Shown here: in pieces, positions 34,640 through 47,035 of the stretch
Layout of the letters: every line of letters begins with the position of its first letter
Position numbering within the stretch: position 1 is the first letter of the stretch
NCBI RefSeq assembly: GCF_042477335.2
Contig: NC_091246.1
Coordinates: 255,425,501 to 255,489,500 of the forward strand
Reading direction: 5' to 3'
From: Ovis canadensis
Taxonomy: Eukaryota; Chordata; Mammalia; Artiodactyla; Bovidae
Length of the DNA: 64,000 bases
Made by a program: the position numbers and the translations under genes
Notes under the pieces: model-generated
What the model saw: the letters and a program-made list of their open reading frames with translations, nothing else
Told to the model about the DNA's origin: nothing
Database searches by the model: none

Positions 34640-36200
34640 GACGTCTGCTTAGACTTGCTTGTGTCCTGTCTGCCACGCTGTCTGTCCTCGGAGAAGGTTT
34701 TCTGTAGACCTGAGGAGATGTGTATTCTGGTTCCACTGGGTGGAATGTTCTCTATATGTCTCTCAGTTTAATTTGGTCTAAAGTTTGGTTTAATCCCAAC
34801 ATGTCATTCCTGATTTTCTGTTTGCATGATCTATGCATTGCTAAGAGCGAGATGTTGAAACCCCCTATATTTTTGCAATGTTGTCTGTTTTTTTTCCTAT
34901 GGATCTGTTGTTATTTGCTTAAAATGCTTGGGTGATCCAACGTTGTTTTATATGTTTGCATAAGTATGAGTGTGTGTATGTATACTGTTTGATGTATTAA
35001 CCCTTTGTCATACAATGGCCTCCTTGGTGTTTCTATCGCTTTTTCTTAAAGTCTATTTTGTCTGATATAAGAATTACGATGCCCCCTTTCTTTCTGATTT
35101 CAGTTCTGTGAAATACCTTTATCTATCCCCTCGCTTTGAGCCTTTGTGTATCCCTAAAGCTGGAGTGCGTTTCTTGTAGACAGCACACAGTCGGGTCTTA
35201 TTTTTCATAAGCGTCTGTGTCCTTTTGTTGGTGCGCCCACTCTGGTTGCATTTAGACTGGGTGTGGATGTGTGAGCACCGACTCCTGCCGTCTGAGTGAT
35301 GCTTTCTGGTTGTTGTTTGTCTCCATTGATTCCTCTTCCCTTCGTTTCTGACTTTTGTAAACTGGTGGCTCTTCATCAGGGTATTGTTTCCCCTTTCTAT
35401 ATTTCCTGCATCTACTCTAGATTTTTACTGTGGTTACCATGAAGCTTACATTAAAATGTATACCTAAAGCCGTTTCTCCTGTGCTGATTGCAGCCGGTCT
35501 TTATTCACCAATTAAGCGGCCCCCATTCACCTCTCCCTCTGTAAGGCTTTGATGGTCCCGTTCTCTCCTTTATGCTGTGTTTGGTAATAAGGCGGATTAG
35601 CTGTAGTTACTCTTAGTCATCCTTTCCTTGAGCCTTTATACTTGAAGTTGTTCATATAGCCCTCTTCTAAGTAATTGGAATTAACTAAATCTGACTACAT
35701 ATTTTTACCTTGCCTAGTGTGTTATATACTTTTGTGTGTGTTCGTGTGTTAAGCTAGTTAAGTCGCTCAGTCGTGTCCAACTCTTTGTGACCCCGTGGAC
35801 TGTAGCCCACCAGGCTTCTCCATGGGATTCTCCAGGCAAGAGTACTGGAGTGGGTTGCTATTTCCTTCTCCAGGGGATCTTCCGGACCTAGGGATCGAAC
35901 CCACATCTCCCACACTGCAGGCAGATGATTTAACCTCTGAGCCTCATATGTGTGTTCATGTGTTACTTTGCATCTTTTTTGTTCTGCTTGAACTTATTCG
36001 GCTTCTTTGCAAGGCCGGTCTGGTGGTGATGAACTCCAGCAATAAAGCCTTTATCTCCCTTCATATTTGAAGGATAAGTTTGGTGAATGGAGTTTTCCTG
36101 GTTGGCAGTTTTACTGCTCTGCCCTCTGAATACTCCATTTGGCCCTCTCCTGGCCTGTAGGTTTCTCCTGAGACGTCCCCTGACGGCCTCGCGGGGCTCC
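34640..36200 (-). mobile_element. Old L1 fragment (ORF2 start and ORF1 end), antisense
   Basis: Parallels 44200-44950 of the full-length L1: 'ttaaagtctattttgtctgatataagaattacgatgcc', 'gtgcgtttcttgtagacagcacac', then past 35950 'ggccggtctggtggtgatgaactccagcaa' and 'tggcctgtaggtttctcctgagacgtc', the ORF1 C-terminal side. Frames are destroyed. A SINE (35752-35948) is inserted in it. Confidence 0.8.
35752..35948 (-). mobile_element. Bov-tA SINE inserted in L1, antisense
   Basis: Reverse complement of Bov-tA ('agtcgctcagtcgtgtccaactctttgtgacc...ctgcaggcagatgatttaacctctgagcc'). A 17-bp target duplication is visible: TGTGTGTTCGTGTGTTA (35735-35751) and the same with one change (35949-35965). Confidence 0.92.
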
Positions 36201-36295
36201 CTGTGCCAGTTACAGTCATCCTGGTGAGCACATCAGACATTCCTATTTTAGACAGGGAAATTTACTCAGTATTTTGTAACAGCAGTAAGGAAAGT

Positions 36296-37032
36296 TGTCG
36301 TGGTCTGGGCGCTGGTTGGAAAATAATTTCCTGACATGAGACAGAGTGAGAGAGAAATAAAGTTTATTCGAGTGGGAGATGCTATTAGAGGGCCAGCTCA
36401 AGAGAGAGCCGTCTTTGAACAGGGGCCCTTAGCTCAATTTTATACCCAGGGTACAGGGAGCAGGATAGGGGTCTTGCGGGCCATTTGCTGATTGGATGAG
36501 AAGGGGAGGGTGGGGAGTAAGGCAAAGACCTTCTCCCTATGGGCCAGGAGGGGAGACAGGTTATACTGCTCAGGAGGACCTGAAATCCATCGGTAGGCAC
36601 ACCATGGGGGAGGGAAGGACGGTCAGGGCGGGTCCTCCGTTCCTGCGCTCCCTTCCCCTTGGTTTTCTCTGCTCTTCCGTCCTTGGGTCTCCACCGTCCT
36701 CCCTCTCTTTATTTTTAGGGCCCATTCTTTGGCTCCGTCTGATACCCTGCTCACGTCTAACTATCTGCCTATTTCCCTTCTCAGGCATTTGGGAATCTGG
36801 CCTCAGGGGGAAAGGGGACGGTGACCGCTCTGGCTTCTTCAGGCTGTAGGGGCGTCTGGGGCTCTAGGTTCCCTTTGCCTGCTCTCTGCCAGGGTGCCTT
36901 TATGGAAGGAGATGAGAGTCCATGGAATGATAAGGCGGCTTGTTTCAGCGTTGTCTGGGTGTTGGCCAGGGAATATTCTTGTCAGACTATCAGTTGGAGA
37001 TTTGTTGTATTCTAGAAGAAGCAAACTTAACA
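36296..37032 (-). mobile_element. Candidate ERV LTR, antisense
   Basis: On the minus strand it begins TGTTAAG (37032) and ends CACGACA (36296). A TATAAAA lies near 36443 and AATAAA near 36370, giving U3-R-U5 order. The flanks GGAAAG (36289-36294) and AGAAAG (37033-37038) look like an imperfect 6-bp duplication, but with one extra T at the left junction. No internal retroviral genes are recognised next to it. Confidence 0.5.
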
Positions 37033-38290
37033 AGAAAGTTAAAGATACATGGCCCAAAGATTGAGAGAAGCAGAAAAGCTCCCGAGGAGCTGGGGGAGAA
37101 CCAGGATCAGACATTGGGCCGTGACGTTAGTGTCTTTCTAGGTGCAAGAAGAGGTGAGAAGCTGGGCTCATAATAACCTTTACCTGAAAACACCCGACTC
37201 TCTGCAGGCCGGTTCTTCTGGGTTTTTCCCAGAGCACAGAGTGCCTCATTTCTGATCTCCACCCTGAACTCCTTTCAAGGTCAGCAGCTTGCAGTGGTCA
37301 TGATGTAATCTTTGTAGAGACAGCTGGCAAGTGCCAACTTCCAGTCAGCAGGGTCCCTTCATAGCCACAGATCTGACCATGCTTTGGGGGCATTTCACGG
37401 CCCTTGTGTCCCGGGTCTGATGAAGATTCCATTGACAGGCCACTGTGTGCTGTTACTAGACCAGACCTTGCAAGTAGCAAAAGTCTCAGGGCCATACCTG
37501 TCTTACTAGCCTCTTGGCCCAGGAGAATACTCCCTCTTGTTGCTTCTTTCCATATCTAGAGTTGCATTATTACAGTCATTGACATCATACGGGACTGCAT
37601 ATCAGCATTTTATCACAGGTCAGTCACATATTTAGTAATGTAAGAAACAATCTTCTGAAACAGGTGACAGAAAATAACATAGCTAGCAGTTATTAGTAAG
37701 GTCACAAGCAAGAATTTATGTCAAGAACTTTCATTAGGTAGAGCCCAGTGTATCAGGCTATCTGACTTAGTTAAATGACTATAGCCAGGTGTTAATCTCC
37801 TGGTTGTACATGATGGAGGACCTGACCTTTATCCGAAGATTGGTTACTGAGATAAGCTTTAGAAACAAACTTAGAGTGTCCTTTTAAATAACTTAATTAA
37901 TTAAACCTTTTATCAATATAACATAACAACAAGGGACTATCTCAGAAGTGAGTCGTAGTAAATACAGACCTTAACTAACAAAATTTCACTTAATATTAAG
38001 TGAAATACGTATTTTTTGTCATTGTGAGGGCATTAACTCTGTAGCCAGGGAAGGCTTTAACCCATCAACTAAAAATGAGGTTTGTCAGGGAGCCGGGAAA
38101 AGCCCAGTGGCCGCCTTGGACTTCCCATAGCCCTGACGCGTTGATTTACAGCCACTGTTCATGCATTTTTAATTCCCCATTTTAGGAGTAGACTGTTGCC
38201 ATGTTTTAAAGACATCAGAATAGCAAAAGTCTAACAGTGAGGGGTAATTTTTTTGTGGAAGCAGAATGAGCTTTTACAAATTCCATAATC
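37033..38290. other. Unassigned sequence, possibly ERV-derived
   Basis: No open frame of note and no family recognised. Lying next to a candidate LTR it might be internal ERV sequence, but I cannot support that from motifs. Confidence 0.3.
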
Positions 38291-38292
38291 TT

Positions 38293-38501
38293 GAAAGTGA
38301 AGTCGCTCAGTCGTGTCCGACTCTTTGCTACCCGGTGGACTGTAGGCCACCAGGCTCCTCCATCCATGGGATTTCCCAGGCAAGGGCACTGGAGTGGGTT
38401 GCCATTTCCTTCTCCAGGGGATCTTCCCAACCCAGGGATCCAACCCGGGTCTCCCACATTGCAGGCAGATGCTTAAACCTCTGAGCCACCAGGGAAGCTC
38501 C
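38293..38501 (-). mobile_element. Bov-tA SINE, antisense
   Basis: Complete reverse-complement Bov-tA from 'gtgaagtcgctcagtcgtgtccgactc' to 'cctctgagccaccagggaagctcc'. AATCTTGAAA to the left and AATCTTAAAT to the right suggest a decayed target duplication. Confidence 0.92.
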
Positions 38502-40125
38502 AATCTTAAATAATGCTTATTTACTTTACCAAATTAACAAAAGATTTTAAAAACAAATGTAAATCACTTAAAGGCAAAGAAATTCATAATCTGTTTTTGA
38601 AGGCCTCATTCTAACAAAATTTTGTTCTCTTAACACAGAGAAGACTAAATTCCAGTCTGGTACCAGCTTACCAGATAACAAACAAACAAAATGTGTTTAT
38701 CGTTTAATCTTAGAAGTCTTTTCCATAAATCTTGAAGTAGCAGTATTCTTGCAAAGGCATCAGAATGAGACCATAGAAGGCATGCTTAAAATCTGATTAA
38801 ATTGCAATTGACAAAGTAGCCTGGTCATTGCTGTGATATGTAACACTTTAATATGATAACTAGAATTATAACTGACAACATTTTACCAGGACATATCAGA
38901 TTTTCATGAATTTCACATACTTTCTAGGATATCTGTATTAGTAACATCAACCATACAATATAACCTGACAAGATTCATCACTCCTCCAGCAGCGCTTCCC
39001 ATGTAATTTAACATGTCAAATGTACTCAGGTAGTTTAATATCTCTCTTCAGGATGTCTCAGGGGCCCTCTGAAGCACCCCAAAGTTAGCTAGAAGTCAAA
39101 TGATTTAGGAAATGTTTTCAATAAATATCAAACGGGTTTATAACACTCAGTCGGATTGGATCATATAAGTCACTATGAAACAATAGTTACTCACTTAGCC
39201 AAAGTTAACAAAAGACTTCAAAGGTAAATGTAGATTACTTCAGAGATGAAGAAACTTGAAATCCATTATCAAAGGCAGTTCAACATCTCAAGAAAACTTG
39301 TATTTATGCACAAAACTCTTCCCTTGGGGTGCACTTCCCATCAAGCCTTCTCATCACGTTCTGCATCCAGGACTTTGTTCTCCTGAAGAGCCTGAAACAG
39401 CACGTGTAGGTCAGGCCTACTTCCTTCTCCCTTCATAAAACGTAATTTCATTTCTCATCTTTTTTACTGAAAACACACATCCTGCTTTCCTTAATCAACC
39501 AACAACTGACCTTTATATTAGCATTCTATAGATTGGTGAACATAATTTCCTGTGATAATTTCTAAGGGAAATTCTAGAGAACATCTCAGGATGGATTCAA
39601 ACATTATTCATTAATGGTCCAAAATCTCTAGTTTCTCTCTAAGAGGAAGTTAGTGTTCAGTAATGAATGTCTGAGAATCTCATTTTATTTGGACATGACC
39701 TGGCTATTCAATAAGCTTCTGTCACTTAGTTTAGCACACCCCTGGAAACTCAAGTTACCCCAATCTGGAGAGACTATTTTAGACAGACGTTCCTAAAATA
39801 TAATTATTCTTAATAGTGTATCTAAAAGTTCATATCTCATTTACATTTCTTAGGAGTTTTTTTTTTTTTCCCTAGAGTTTTCCTTGTTGACAAACTTGTA
39901 GCAGATATAACAATATAACAATATTTAACTTATAATAAACCTAGGCACAATGAAAACATTATACTTAATGTTAATGACTCTTAGACATGTCTACATTAGA
40001 TTAGCAAACAGACATTAATACTAGATATTTAATACTGAATATTTCCCAGTTCATGTGAATCGGATATTCATTTAGGTTAACTTCACTTGTATTTAGAATT
40101 GTCTGATTTGTAAGTACTTATTTTT
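38502..40125. other. AT-rich sequence with a diverged internal duplication
   Basis: No gene. A segment around 38519-38602 resembles one around 39185-39275 ('ttaacaaaaga...caaatgtaaatcactt...' against '...ttaacaaaagacttcaaaggtaaatgtagattactt'). This suggests an old 0.67-kb offset duplication or repeated ERV-internal sequence. Confidence 0.4.
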
Positions 40126-40127
40126 CT

Positions 40128-40340
40128 GTGAAGTGAAGTGAAGTCGCTCAGTTGTGTCCAACTCTTTTCGACCCCATGGACTGTAGCCTAACAGGCTCCT
40201 CTGTCCATGGATTTTCCAGGCAAGAACACTGGAGTGGGTTGCCATTTCCTTCTTCAGGAGATCTTCCCAACCCAAGGATTGAACCCGGGTCTCCTGCATT
40301 GTAGGCAGACGCTTTACCATCTGAGCCACCAGGGAAATGT
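40128..40340 (-). mobile_element. Bov-tA SINE, antisense
   Basis: 'gtgaagtcgctcagttgtgtccaactc' through 'ccatctgagccaccagggaa', the complete reverse complement of Bov-tA. Confidence 0.92.
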
Positions 40341-40845
40341 GACCCTCAAATATACGGCCAGCTGACTTGCAACAAGCATCCTGAAAGGGTGGTCTTTTCA
40401 ACAAGTGGTGGTGGAACAACTAGAGAGCCATTAAGTGAAACAAACCAACCAACTACCCCCAACCCTTACTTTAAGAATCTTTGTTATTCAACTTTTCTTT
40501 TCTTTTTTTTTTTTTTACTTTATTTTACTTTACAATACTGTATTGGTTTTGCCATACATTGACATGAATCCACCACAGGTGTACATGCGTTCCCAAACAT
40601 GAACCCCCCTCCCACCTCCCTCCCCATAACATCTTTCTGGGTCATCACCGTGCACCAGCCCCAAGCATGCTGTATCCTGCGTCGGACGTAGACTGGCGAT
40701 TCGATTCTTACATGATAGTATACATGTTACAATGCCATTCTCCCAAATCATCCCACCCTCTCCCTCTCCCTCTGAGTCCAAAGTCTGTTATACACATCTG
40801 TGTCTTTTTTGTTGTCTTGCATACAGGGTCGTCATTGCCATCTTT

Positions 40846-43800
40846 CTAAATTCCATATATATGTGTTAGTATACTGTATTGGTGTTTTTCTTTCTGGCTT
40901 ACTTCACTCTGTATAATCGGCTCCAGTTTCATCCATCTCATCAGAACTGATTCAAATGTATTCTTTTTAACAGCTGGGTAATACTCCATTGTGTATATGT
41001 ACCACAGCTTTCTTATCCATTCATCTGCTGATGGACATCTAGGTTGTTTCCATGTCCTGGCTATTATAAACAGTGCTGCGGTGAACATTGGGGTACATGT
41101 ATCTCTTTCAATTCTGGTTTCCTCGGTGTGTATGCCCAGCAGTGGTATTGCTGGGTCATAAGATAGTTCTATTTGCAATTTTAAAAGGAATCTCCACACT
41201 GTTCTCCAAAGTGGCTGTACTAGTTTGCATTCCCACCAACAGTGTAGGAAGGTTCCCTTTTCTCCACACCCTCTCCAGCATTTATTGCTTGCAGATTTTT
41301 GGATAGCAGACATTCTGACTGGTGTGAAGTGGTACCTCATTGTGGCTTTGATTTGCATTTCTCTAATAATGAGTGATGTTGAGCATCTTTTCATGTGTTT
41401 GTTAGCCATCCGTATGTCTTCTTTGGAGAAATGTCTATTTAGTTCTTTGGCCCATTTTTTGATTGGGTCGTTTATTTTTCTGGAATTGAGCTGCATAAGT
41501 TGCTTGTATATTTTTGAGATTAGTTGTTTGTCAGTTGCTTCATTTGCTATTATTTTCTCCCATTCAGAAGACTGTCTTTTCACCTTACTTATATTTTCCT
41601 TTGTTGTGCAGAAGCTTTTAATTTTAATTAGATCCCATTTGTTTATTTTTGCTTTTATTTCCAGAATTCTGGGAGGTGGATCATAGAGGATCCTGCTGTG
41701 ATTTATGTCGGAGAGTGTTTTGCCTATGTTCTCCTCTAGAAGTTTTATAGTTTCTAGTCTTACATTTAGATCTTTAATCCATTTTGAATTTATTTTTGTG
41801 TGCGGTGTTAGAAAGTGATTTAGTTTCATTCTTTTACAAGTGGTTGACCAGTTTTCCCAGCACCACTTGTTAAAGAGATTGTCTTTACTTCATTGTATAT
41901 TCTTGCCTCCTTTGTCAAAGATAAGGTGTCCATATGTGTGTGGATTTATCTCTGGGCTTTCTATTTTGTTCCATTGATCTATATTTCTGTCTTTGTGCCA
42001 GTACCATACTGTCTTGATGACTGTGGCTTTGTAGTAGAGCCTGAAGTCAGGCAAGTTGATTCCTCCAGTTCCATTCTTCTCTCTCAAGATTGCTTTGGCT
42101 AGTCTAGGTTTTTTGTATTTCCATACAAATCTTGAAATTATTTGTTCTAGCTCTGTGAAAAATATGGCTGGTAGCTTGATAGGGATTGCATTGAATTTGT
42201 AAATTGCTTTGGGTAGTATACTCATTTTCACTACATTGATTCTTCCGATCCATGAACATGGTATATTTCTCCATCTATTAGTGTCCTCTTTGATTTCTTT
42301 CATCTGTGTTTTATAGTTTTCTATAGATAGGTCTTTAGTTTCTTTAGGTAGATATATTCCTAAGTATTTTATTCTTTTCATTGCAATGGTGAATGGAATT
42401 GTTTCCTTAATTTCTTTTTCTACTTTCTCATTATTCGTGTATAGGAATGCAAGGGATTTCTGTGTGTTGATTTTATATCCTGCAACTTTACTATATTCAT
42501 TGATGAGCTCTAGTAATTTTCTGGTGGAGTCTTTAGGGTTTTCCATGTAGAGGATCATGTCATCTGCAAACAGTGAAAGTTTTACTTCTTCTTTTCCAAT
42601 TTGGATTCCCTTTATTTCTTTTTCTGCTCTGATTGCTGTGGCCAAAACTTCCAGAACTATGTTGAATAGTAGCAGTGAAAGTGGGCACCCTTGTCTTGTT
42701 CCTGACTTTAGGGGAAATGCTTTCAATTTTTCACCATTGAGGATAATGTTTGCTGTGGGTTTGTCATATATAGCTTTTATTATGTTGAGGTATGTTCCTT
42801 CTATTCCTGCTTTCTGGAGAGTTTTTATCATAAATGGATGTTGAATTTTGTCAAAGGCCTTCTCTGCATCTATTGAGATAATCATATGGTTTTTATTTTT
42901 CAATTTGTTAATGTGGTGAATTACATTGATTGATTTGCGGATACTGAAGAATCCTTGCATCCCTGGGATAAACCCCACTTGGTCATGGTGCATGATCTTT
43001 TTAATGTGTTGTTGGATTCTGATTGCTAGAATTTTGTTGAGGATTTTTGCATCTATGTTCATCAGTGATATTGGCCTGTGGTTTTCTTTTTTTGTGGCAT
43101 CTTTGTCAGTGTTTGGTATTAGGGTGATGGTGGCCTCATAGAATGAGTTTGGAAGTTTACCTTCCTCTGCAATTTTCTGGAAGAGTTTGAGTAGGATAGG
43201 TGTTAGCTCTTCTCGAAATTTTTGATAGAATTCAGCTGTGAAGCTGTCTGGACCTGGGCTTTTGTTTGCTGGAAGATTTCTGATTACAGTTTCAATTTCC
43301 GTGCTTGTGATGGGTCTGTTAAGATTTTCTATTTCTTCCTGGTTCAGTTTTGGAAAATTGTACTTTTCTAGGAATTTGTCCATTTCTTCCACGTTGTCCA
43401 TTTTATTGGCATATAACTGCTGATAGTAGTCTCTTATGATCCTTTGTATTTCTGTGTTGTCTGTTGTGATCTCTCCATTTTCATTTCTAATTTTATTGAT
43501 TTGATTTCTCTCTCTTTGCTTCTTGATGAGTCTGGCTAATGGTTTGTCAATTTTATTTATCCTTTCGAAGAACCAGCTTTTGGCTTTGTTGATATTTGCT
43601 ATGGTCTCTTTTGTTTCTTTTGCATTTATTTCTGCCCTAATTTTTAAGATTCCTTTCCTTCTACTAACTCTGGGGTTCTCCAATTCTTCCTTTTCTAGTT
43701 GCTTTAGGTGTAGAGTTAGGTTATTTATTTGACTTTTTTCTTGTTTCTTGAGGTATGCCTGTATTGCTATGAACTTTCCTCTTAGCACTGCTTTCATAGT

Positions 43801-44664
43801 GTCCCACAGGTTTTGGGTTGTTGTGTTTTCATTTTCATTAGTTTCTATGCATATTTTGATTTCTTTTTTGATTTCTTCTGTGATTTGTTGGTTATTCAGA
43901 AGTGTGTTGTTCAACCTCCATATGTTGGAATTTTTAATAGTTTTTCTCCTGTAATTGAGATCTAATCTTAATGCATTATGGTCAGAAAAGATGCTTGAAA
44001 TGATTTCGATTTTTTTGAATTTATCAAGTTTAGATTTATGGCCTAGGATGTGATCTATCCTGGAGAATGTTCCATGAGCACTTGAGAAAAAGGTGAAATT
44101 CATTGTTTTTGGGTGAAATGTCCTATAGATATCAATTAGGTCTAACTGGTCTAATGTATCATTTTAAGTTTGCGTTTCTTTGTTGATTTTCTGTTTAGTT
44201 GATTTGTCCATAGGTGTGAGTGGGGTATTAAAGTCTCCCACTATTATTGTGTTATTGTTAATTTCCCCTTTCATACTTGTTAGCATTTGTCTTACATATT
44301 GCGGTGCTCCTATATTGGGTGCATATATATTTATAATTGTTATATCTTCTTCTTGGATTGATCCTTTGATCATTATGTAGTGGCCTTCTTTGTCTCTTTT
44401 CACAGCCTTTGTTTTAAAGTCTATTTTATCGGATATGAGTATTGCCACTCCTGCTTTCTTTTGGTCTCTATTTGCATGGTATATCTTTTTCCAGCCCTTC
44501 ACTTTCAGTCTGTATGTGTCCCTTGTTTTGAGGTGGGTCTCTTGTAAGCAGCATATAGAGGGGTCTTGTTTTTGTATCCATTCGGCCAGTCTTTGTCTTT
44601 TGGTTGGGACATTCAACCCATTTACGTTTAAGGTAATTATTGATAAGTATGATCCCGTTACCAT
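40846..44664 (-). pseudogene. L1 ORF2 (endonuclease-RT) with two nonsense codons
   Basis: One reading frame of 1273 codons from ATG (44664) to the terminal stop, close to the usual L1 ORF2 length. It encodes the protein that nicks target DNA and reverse-transcribes L1 RNA. The order is an N-terminal endonuclease ('TLNVNGLN', 'CCLQETH', '[11 protein letters not shown]'), RT with FADD at residues 699-702 (42559-42570), and a C-terminal Cys-rich region ('[17 protein letters not shown]'). In-frame stops are at 44164-44166 (TAA, within the endonuclease) and 41890-41892 (TGA, after RT). The three open pieces share one phase, so no indel is needed to explain them. Confidence 0.93.
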
Positions 44665-44715
44665 TTACTTTATTGTTTTGGGTTCAGGTTTATACACACT
44701 TTTTGTGTTTCCTGT

Positions 44716-45642
44716 CTAGAGATTATCCTTTAGAATTTGTTGGAGAGCTGGTTTGGTGGTGCTGAATTCTCTCAGCTTTTGCTCGTCTGTAAAGCTTTTG
44801 ATTTCTCCTTCGTATTTGAATGAGATCCTTGCTGGGTACAGTAATCTGGGCTGTAGGTTATTTTCTTTCATCACTTTAAGTATGTCTTGCCATTCCCTCC
44901 TGGCCTGAAGAGTTTCTATTGAAAGATCAGCTGTTATCCTTATGGGAATCCCCTTGTGTGTTATTTGTTGTTTTTCCCTTGCTGCTTTTAATATTTTTTC
45001 TTTGTGTTTGATCTTTGTTAATTTGATTAATATGTGTCTTGGGGTGTTTCACCTTGGGTTTATCCTATTTGGATAAACCCGTGTTTCTTGGACTTGGGTG
45101 ATTATTTCCTTCCCCATTTTAGGGAAGTTTTCAACTATTATCTCCTCAAGGATTTTCTCATGGTCTTTCTTTTTGTCTTCTTCTTCTGGGACTCCTATAA
45201 TTCGAATGTTGGAGCGTTTCATATCGTCCTGGAGGTTTCTGAGATTGTCCTCATTTCTTTTAATTCGTTTTTCTTGTTTCCTCTCTGATTCATTTATTTC
45301 TACCATTCTATCTTCTATTTCACTAATCCTATCTTCTGCCTCCGTTATTCTGCTATTTGTTGCTTCCAGAGTGTTTCTGATCTCATTTATTGCGTTATTC
45401 ATTATATATGGACTCTTTTTTATTTCTTCTAGGTCCTTGTTAAACCTTTCTTGCATCTTCTCAATCCTTGTCTCTAGGCTATTTATCTGTGATTCCATTT
45501 TGATTTCAAGATTTTGGATCATTTTCACTATCAATATTCGGAATTCTTTCTCAGGTAGATTCCCTACCTCTTCCTCTTTTGTTTGGTTTGGTGGGCAACC
45601 CTCCTGTTCCTTTACCTGCTGAGTATTCCTCTGTCTCTTCAT
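44716..45642 (-). pseudogene. L1 ORF1 (RNA-binding chaperone) with one nonsense codon
   Basis: 309 codons from ATG (45642) to TAG (44716). The N-terminal half is a heptad-rich coiled coil ('NSLETRIEKMQERF', 'ITEAEDRISEIEDRMVEI') that trimerises the protein. An RRM-type region ('SNIRIIGVPEEED') and a C-terminal domain follow. An in-frame TGA at 45049-45051 ends translation at residue 197, and the same phase stays open beyond it to the natural stop. The protein would lose its C-terminal nucleic-acid-binding domain. Confidence 0.92.
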
Positions 45643-46379
45643 CTTGATTATATTGCTGTGTTTGGGGTGGCCTTTTTATATTCTGGTAATTTGTGGAGTT
45701 CTCTTTATTATGGAGCTTCCTCACTGTGGGTGGGGTTGTATCAGTGGCTTGTCTAGGTTTCCTGGTTAGGGAGGCTTGTGTTGGAGTTCTGGTGGGTGGA
45801 GCTGGGTTTCTTCTCTCTGGAGTGCAGTGGAGTGATCAGTAATGGGTTATGAGACGTCAAAGGTTTTGGAGTAACTTTGAGCTGCCTGTATATTGAAGCT
45901 CAGGAGTGTGTGCCTGTGTTGCTGGAGAATTTGTGTGGTATGTCTTGTTCTGGAACTTGTTGGCCCTTGGGTGGAGGTTGGTTTCAGTGTAGGTATGGAG
46001 GCATTTGATGAGCTCCTATTGCTTAATGTTCCCTGAATTCAGGAGTTCTCTGATGTTTTCAGGCTTTGGACTTAAGCCCTCCTGCTTTTGGTTTTCAGTT
46101 TTATTTTTACAGTAGCCTCTAGACTTCTCCATCTATACAGCACTGATGATAAAACATCTAGGTTAAAGATGAAAAGTTTCTCCACATTGAGGGACACCCA
46201 GAGAGGTTCACTGTTTTTGAAGACAATGGTCTGCTTTTCTGGTTGCCTGATGTCCTCTGCCAGCCTACAGAAGTTGTTTTGTGGAGTTTGCTCAGTGTTG
46301 AAATGTTCTTTTGAGGAATTTGTGAGGGAGAAAGTGGTCTTCACGTCCTATTCCTCCGCCATCTTAGGACCGCCCCTCC
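45643..46379 (-). promoter_or_regulatory. L1 5' UTR / internal promoter
   Basis: Contains AAGATGGCGG on the minus strand (46356-46365), the YY1-type site that sets the start of L1 transcription in other mammals, 15 bp inside the element. The region has no open frame of its own. Confidence 0.75.
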
Positions 46380-46395
46380 TATTCAACTTTTCTTT

Positions 46396-46815
46396 AGGCC
46401 AATTATTAGAACTCATTTACCATTTTGACAATATTATTAAAACAAATAAACAAAAGACACACACTGAGACATACACAAATCCAGACAGACAGACGGAAAT
46501 CTCATAGTTTTCCACTTGATATTTAAAATGTCTCTTTGACCCCCCCCCCCCATTTTTTGAAGTTCTAATTTGCCCAAGGCCGAGGTCTCAGGCAAAGTGG
46601 GCTGTGTATTTCAGGGACTTGAAAAGGGTTAACTTCAAGCTTTTCCCTAGGCAGGCTTTTTAACAAACTTGTGTTTAATTGCATATGCAAAAAGAACTGA
46701 TTTTGCAGTTTCCGAGAAAAAAAATTTTTTCACTTTAACCAGTTTTCTCCAGAGTCTAAAGAATATCGTGGCCATCCTGTGTCAGAAAGTTGCCTTTCCT
46801 TTCTGTAGTCACAGT
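46396..46815. other. AT-rich anonymous sequence with short C tract
   Basis: Right flank of the L1 insertion. It includes a run of C (about 46541-46551) and (GACA)n-like bases near 46483. No gene. Confidence 0.4.
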
Positions 46816-46817
46816 TT

Positions 46818-47035
46818 CATACCTGAAGTGAAAGTGAAGTCACTCAGTCCTGTCCGACTCTTTGCGACCCCATGGACTGTAGACTATAGCCTATCAGACT
46901 TCTCAGTCCACGGGATTTTCCAGACAAGAAGACTGAAGTGGGTTGTCATTTCCTTCTCCAGGGGATCTTCCCGACCCAGGGATCCAACCCAGGTCTCTCT
47001 CTACACTTTACCCTCTGAGCCACCAGGTTGATCCC
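46818..47035 (-). mobile_element. Bov-tA SINE, antisense
   Basis: 'agtgaagtcactcagtcctgtccgactctttgcgacccc' through 'ccctctgagccaccaggt'. A slightly diverged complete copy. Confidence 0.9.

Larger units (their letters stand above)
40501..46379 (-). mobile_element. Full-length ruminant L1, antisense
   Basis: 5879 bp. On the minus strand it starts GGAGGGGCGGTCC (46379), the characteristic 5' terminus, and ends in a T tract (A tail on the sense strand) at 40501, preceded by an AATAAA. A 16-bp exact target duplication, TATTCAACTTTTCTTT, flanks it (40485-40500 and 46380-46395). The 5' UTR is about 740 bp, with ORF1, a gap of about 50 bp, ORF2 and a 3' UTR of about 345 bp. Complete structure and exact duplication point to a recent insertion. 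Three nonsense codons, and no frameshift that I can see, inactivate it. Confidence 0.95.

Noticed and set aside
45098..45622. 174-codon plus-strand frame over L1 ORF1
   Set aside because: Antisense shadow of the L1 ORF1 coiled-coil region.
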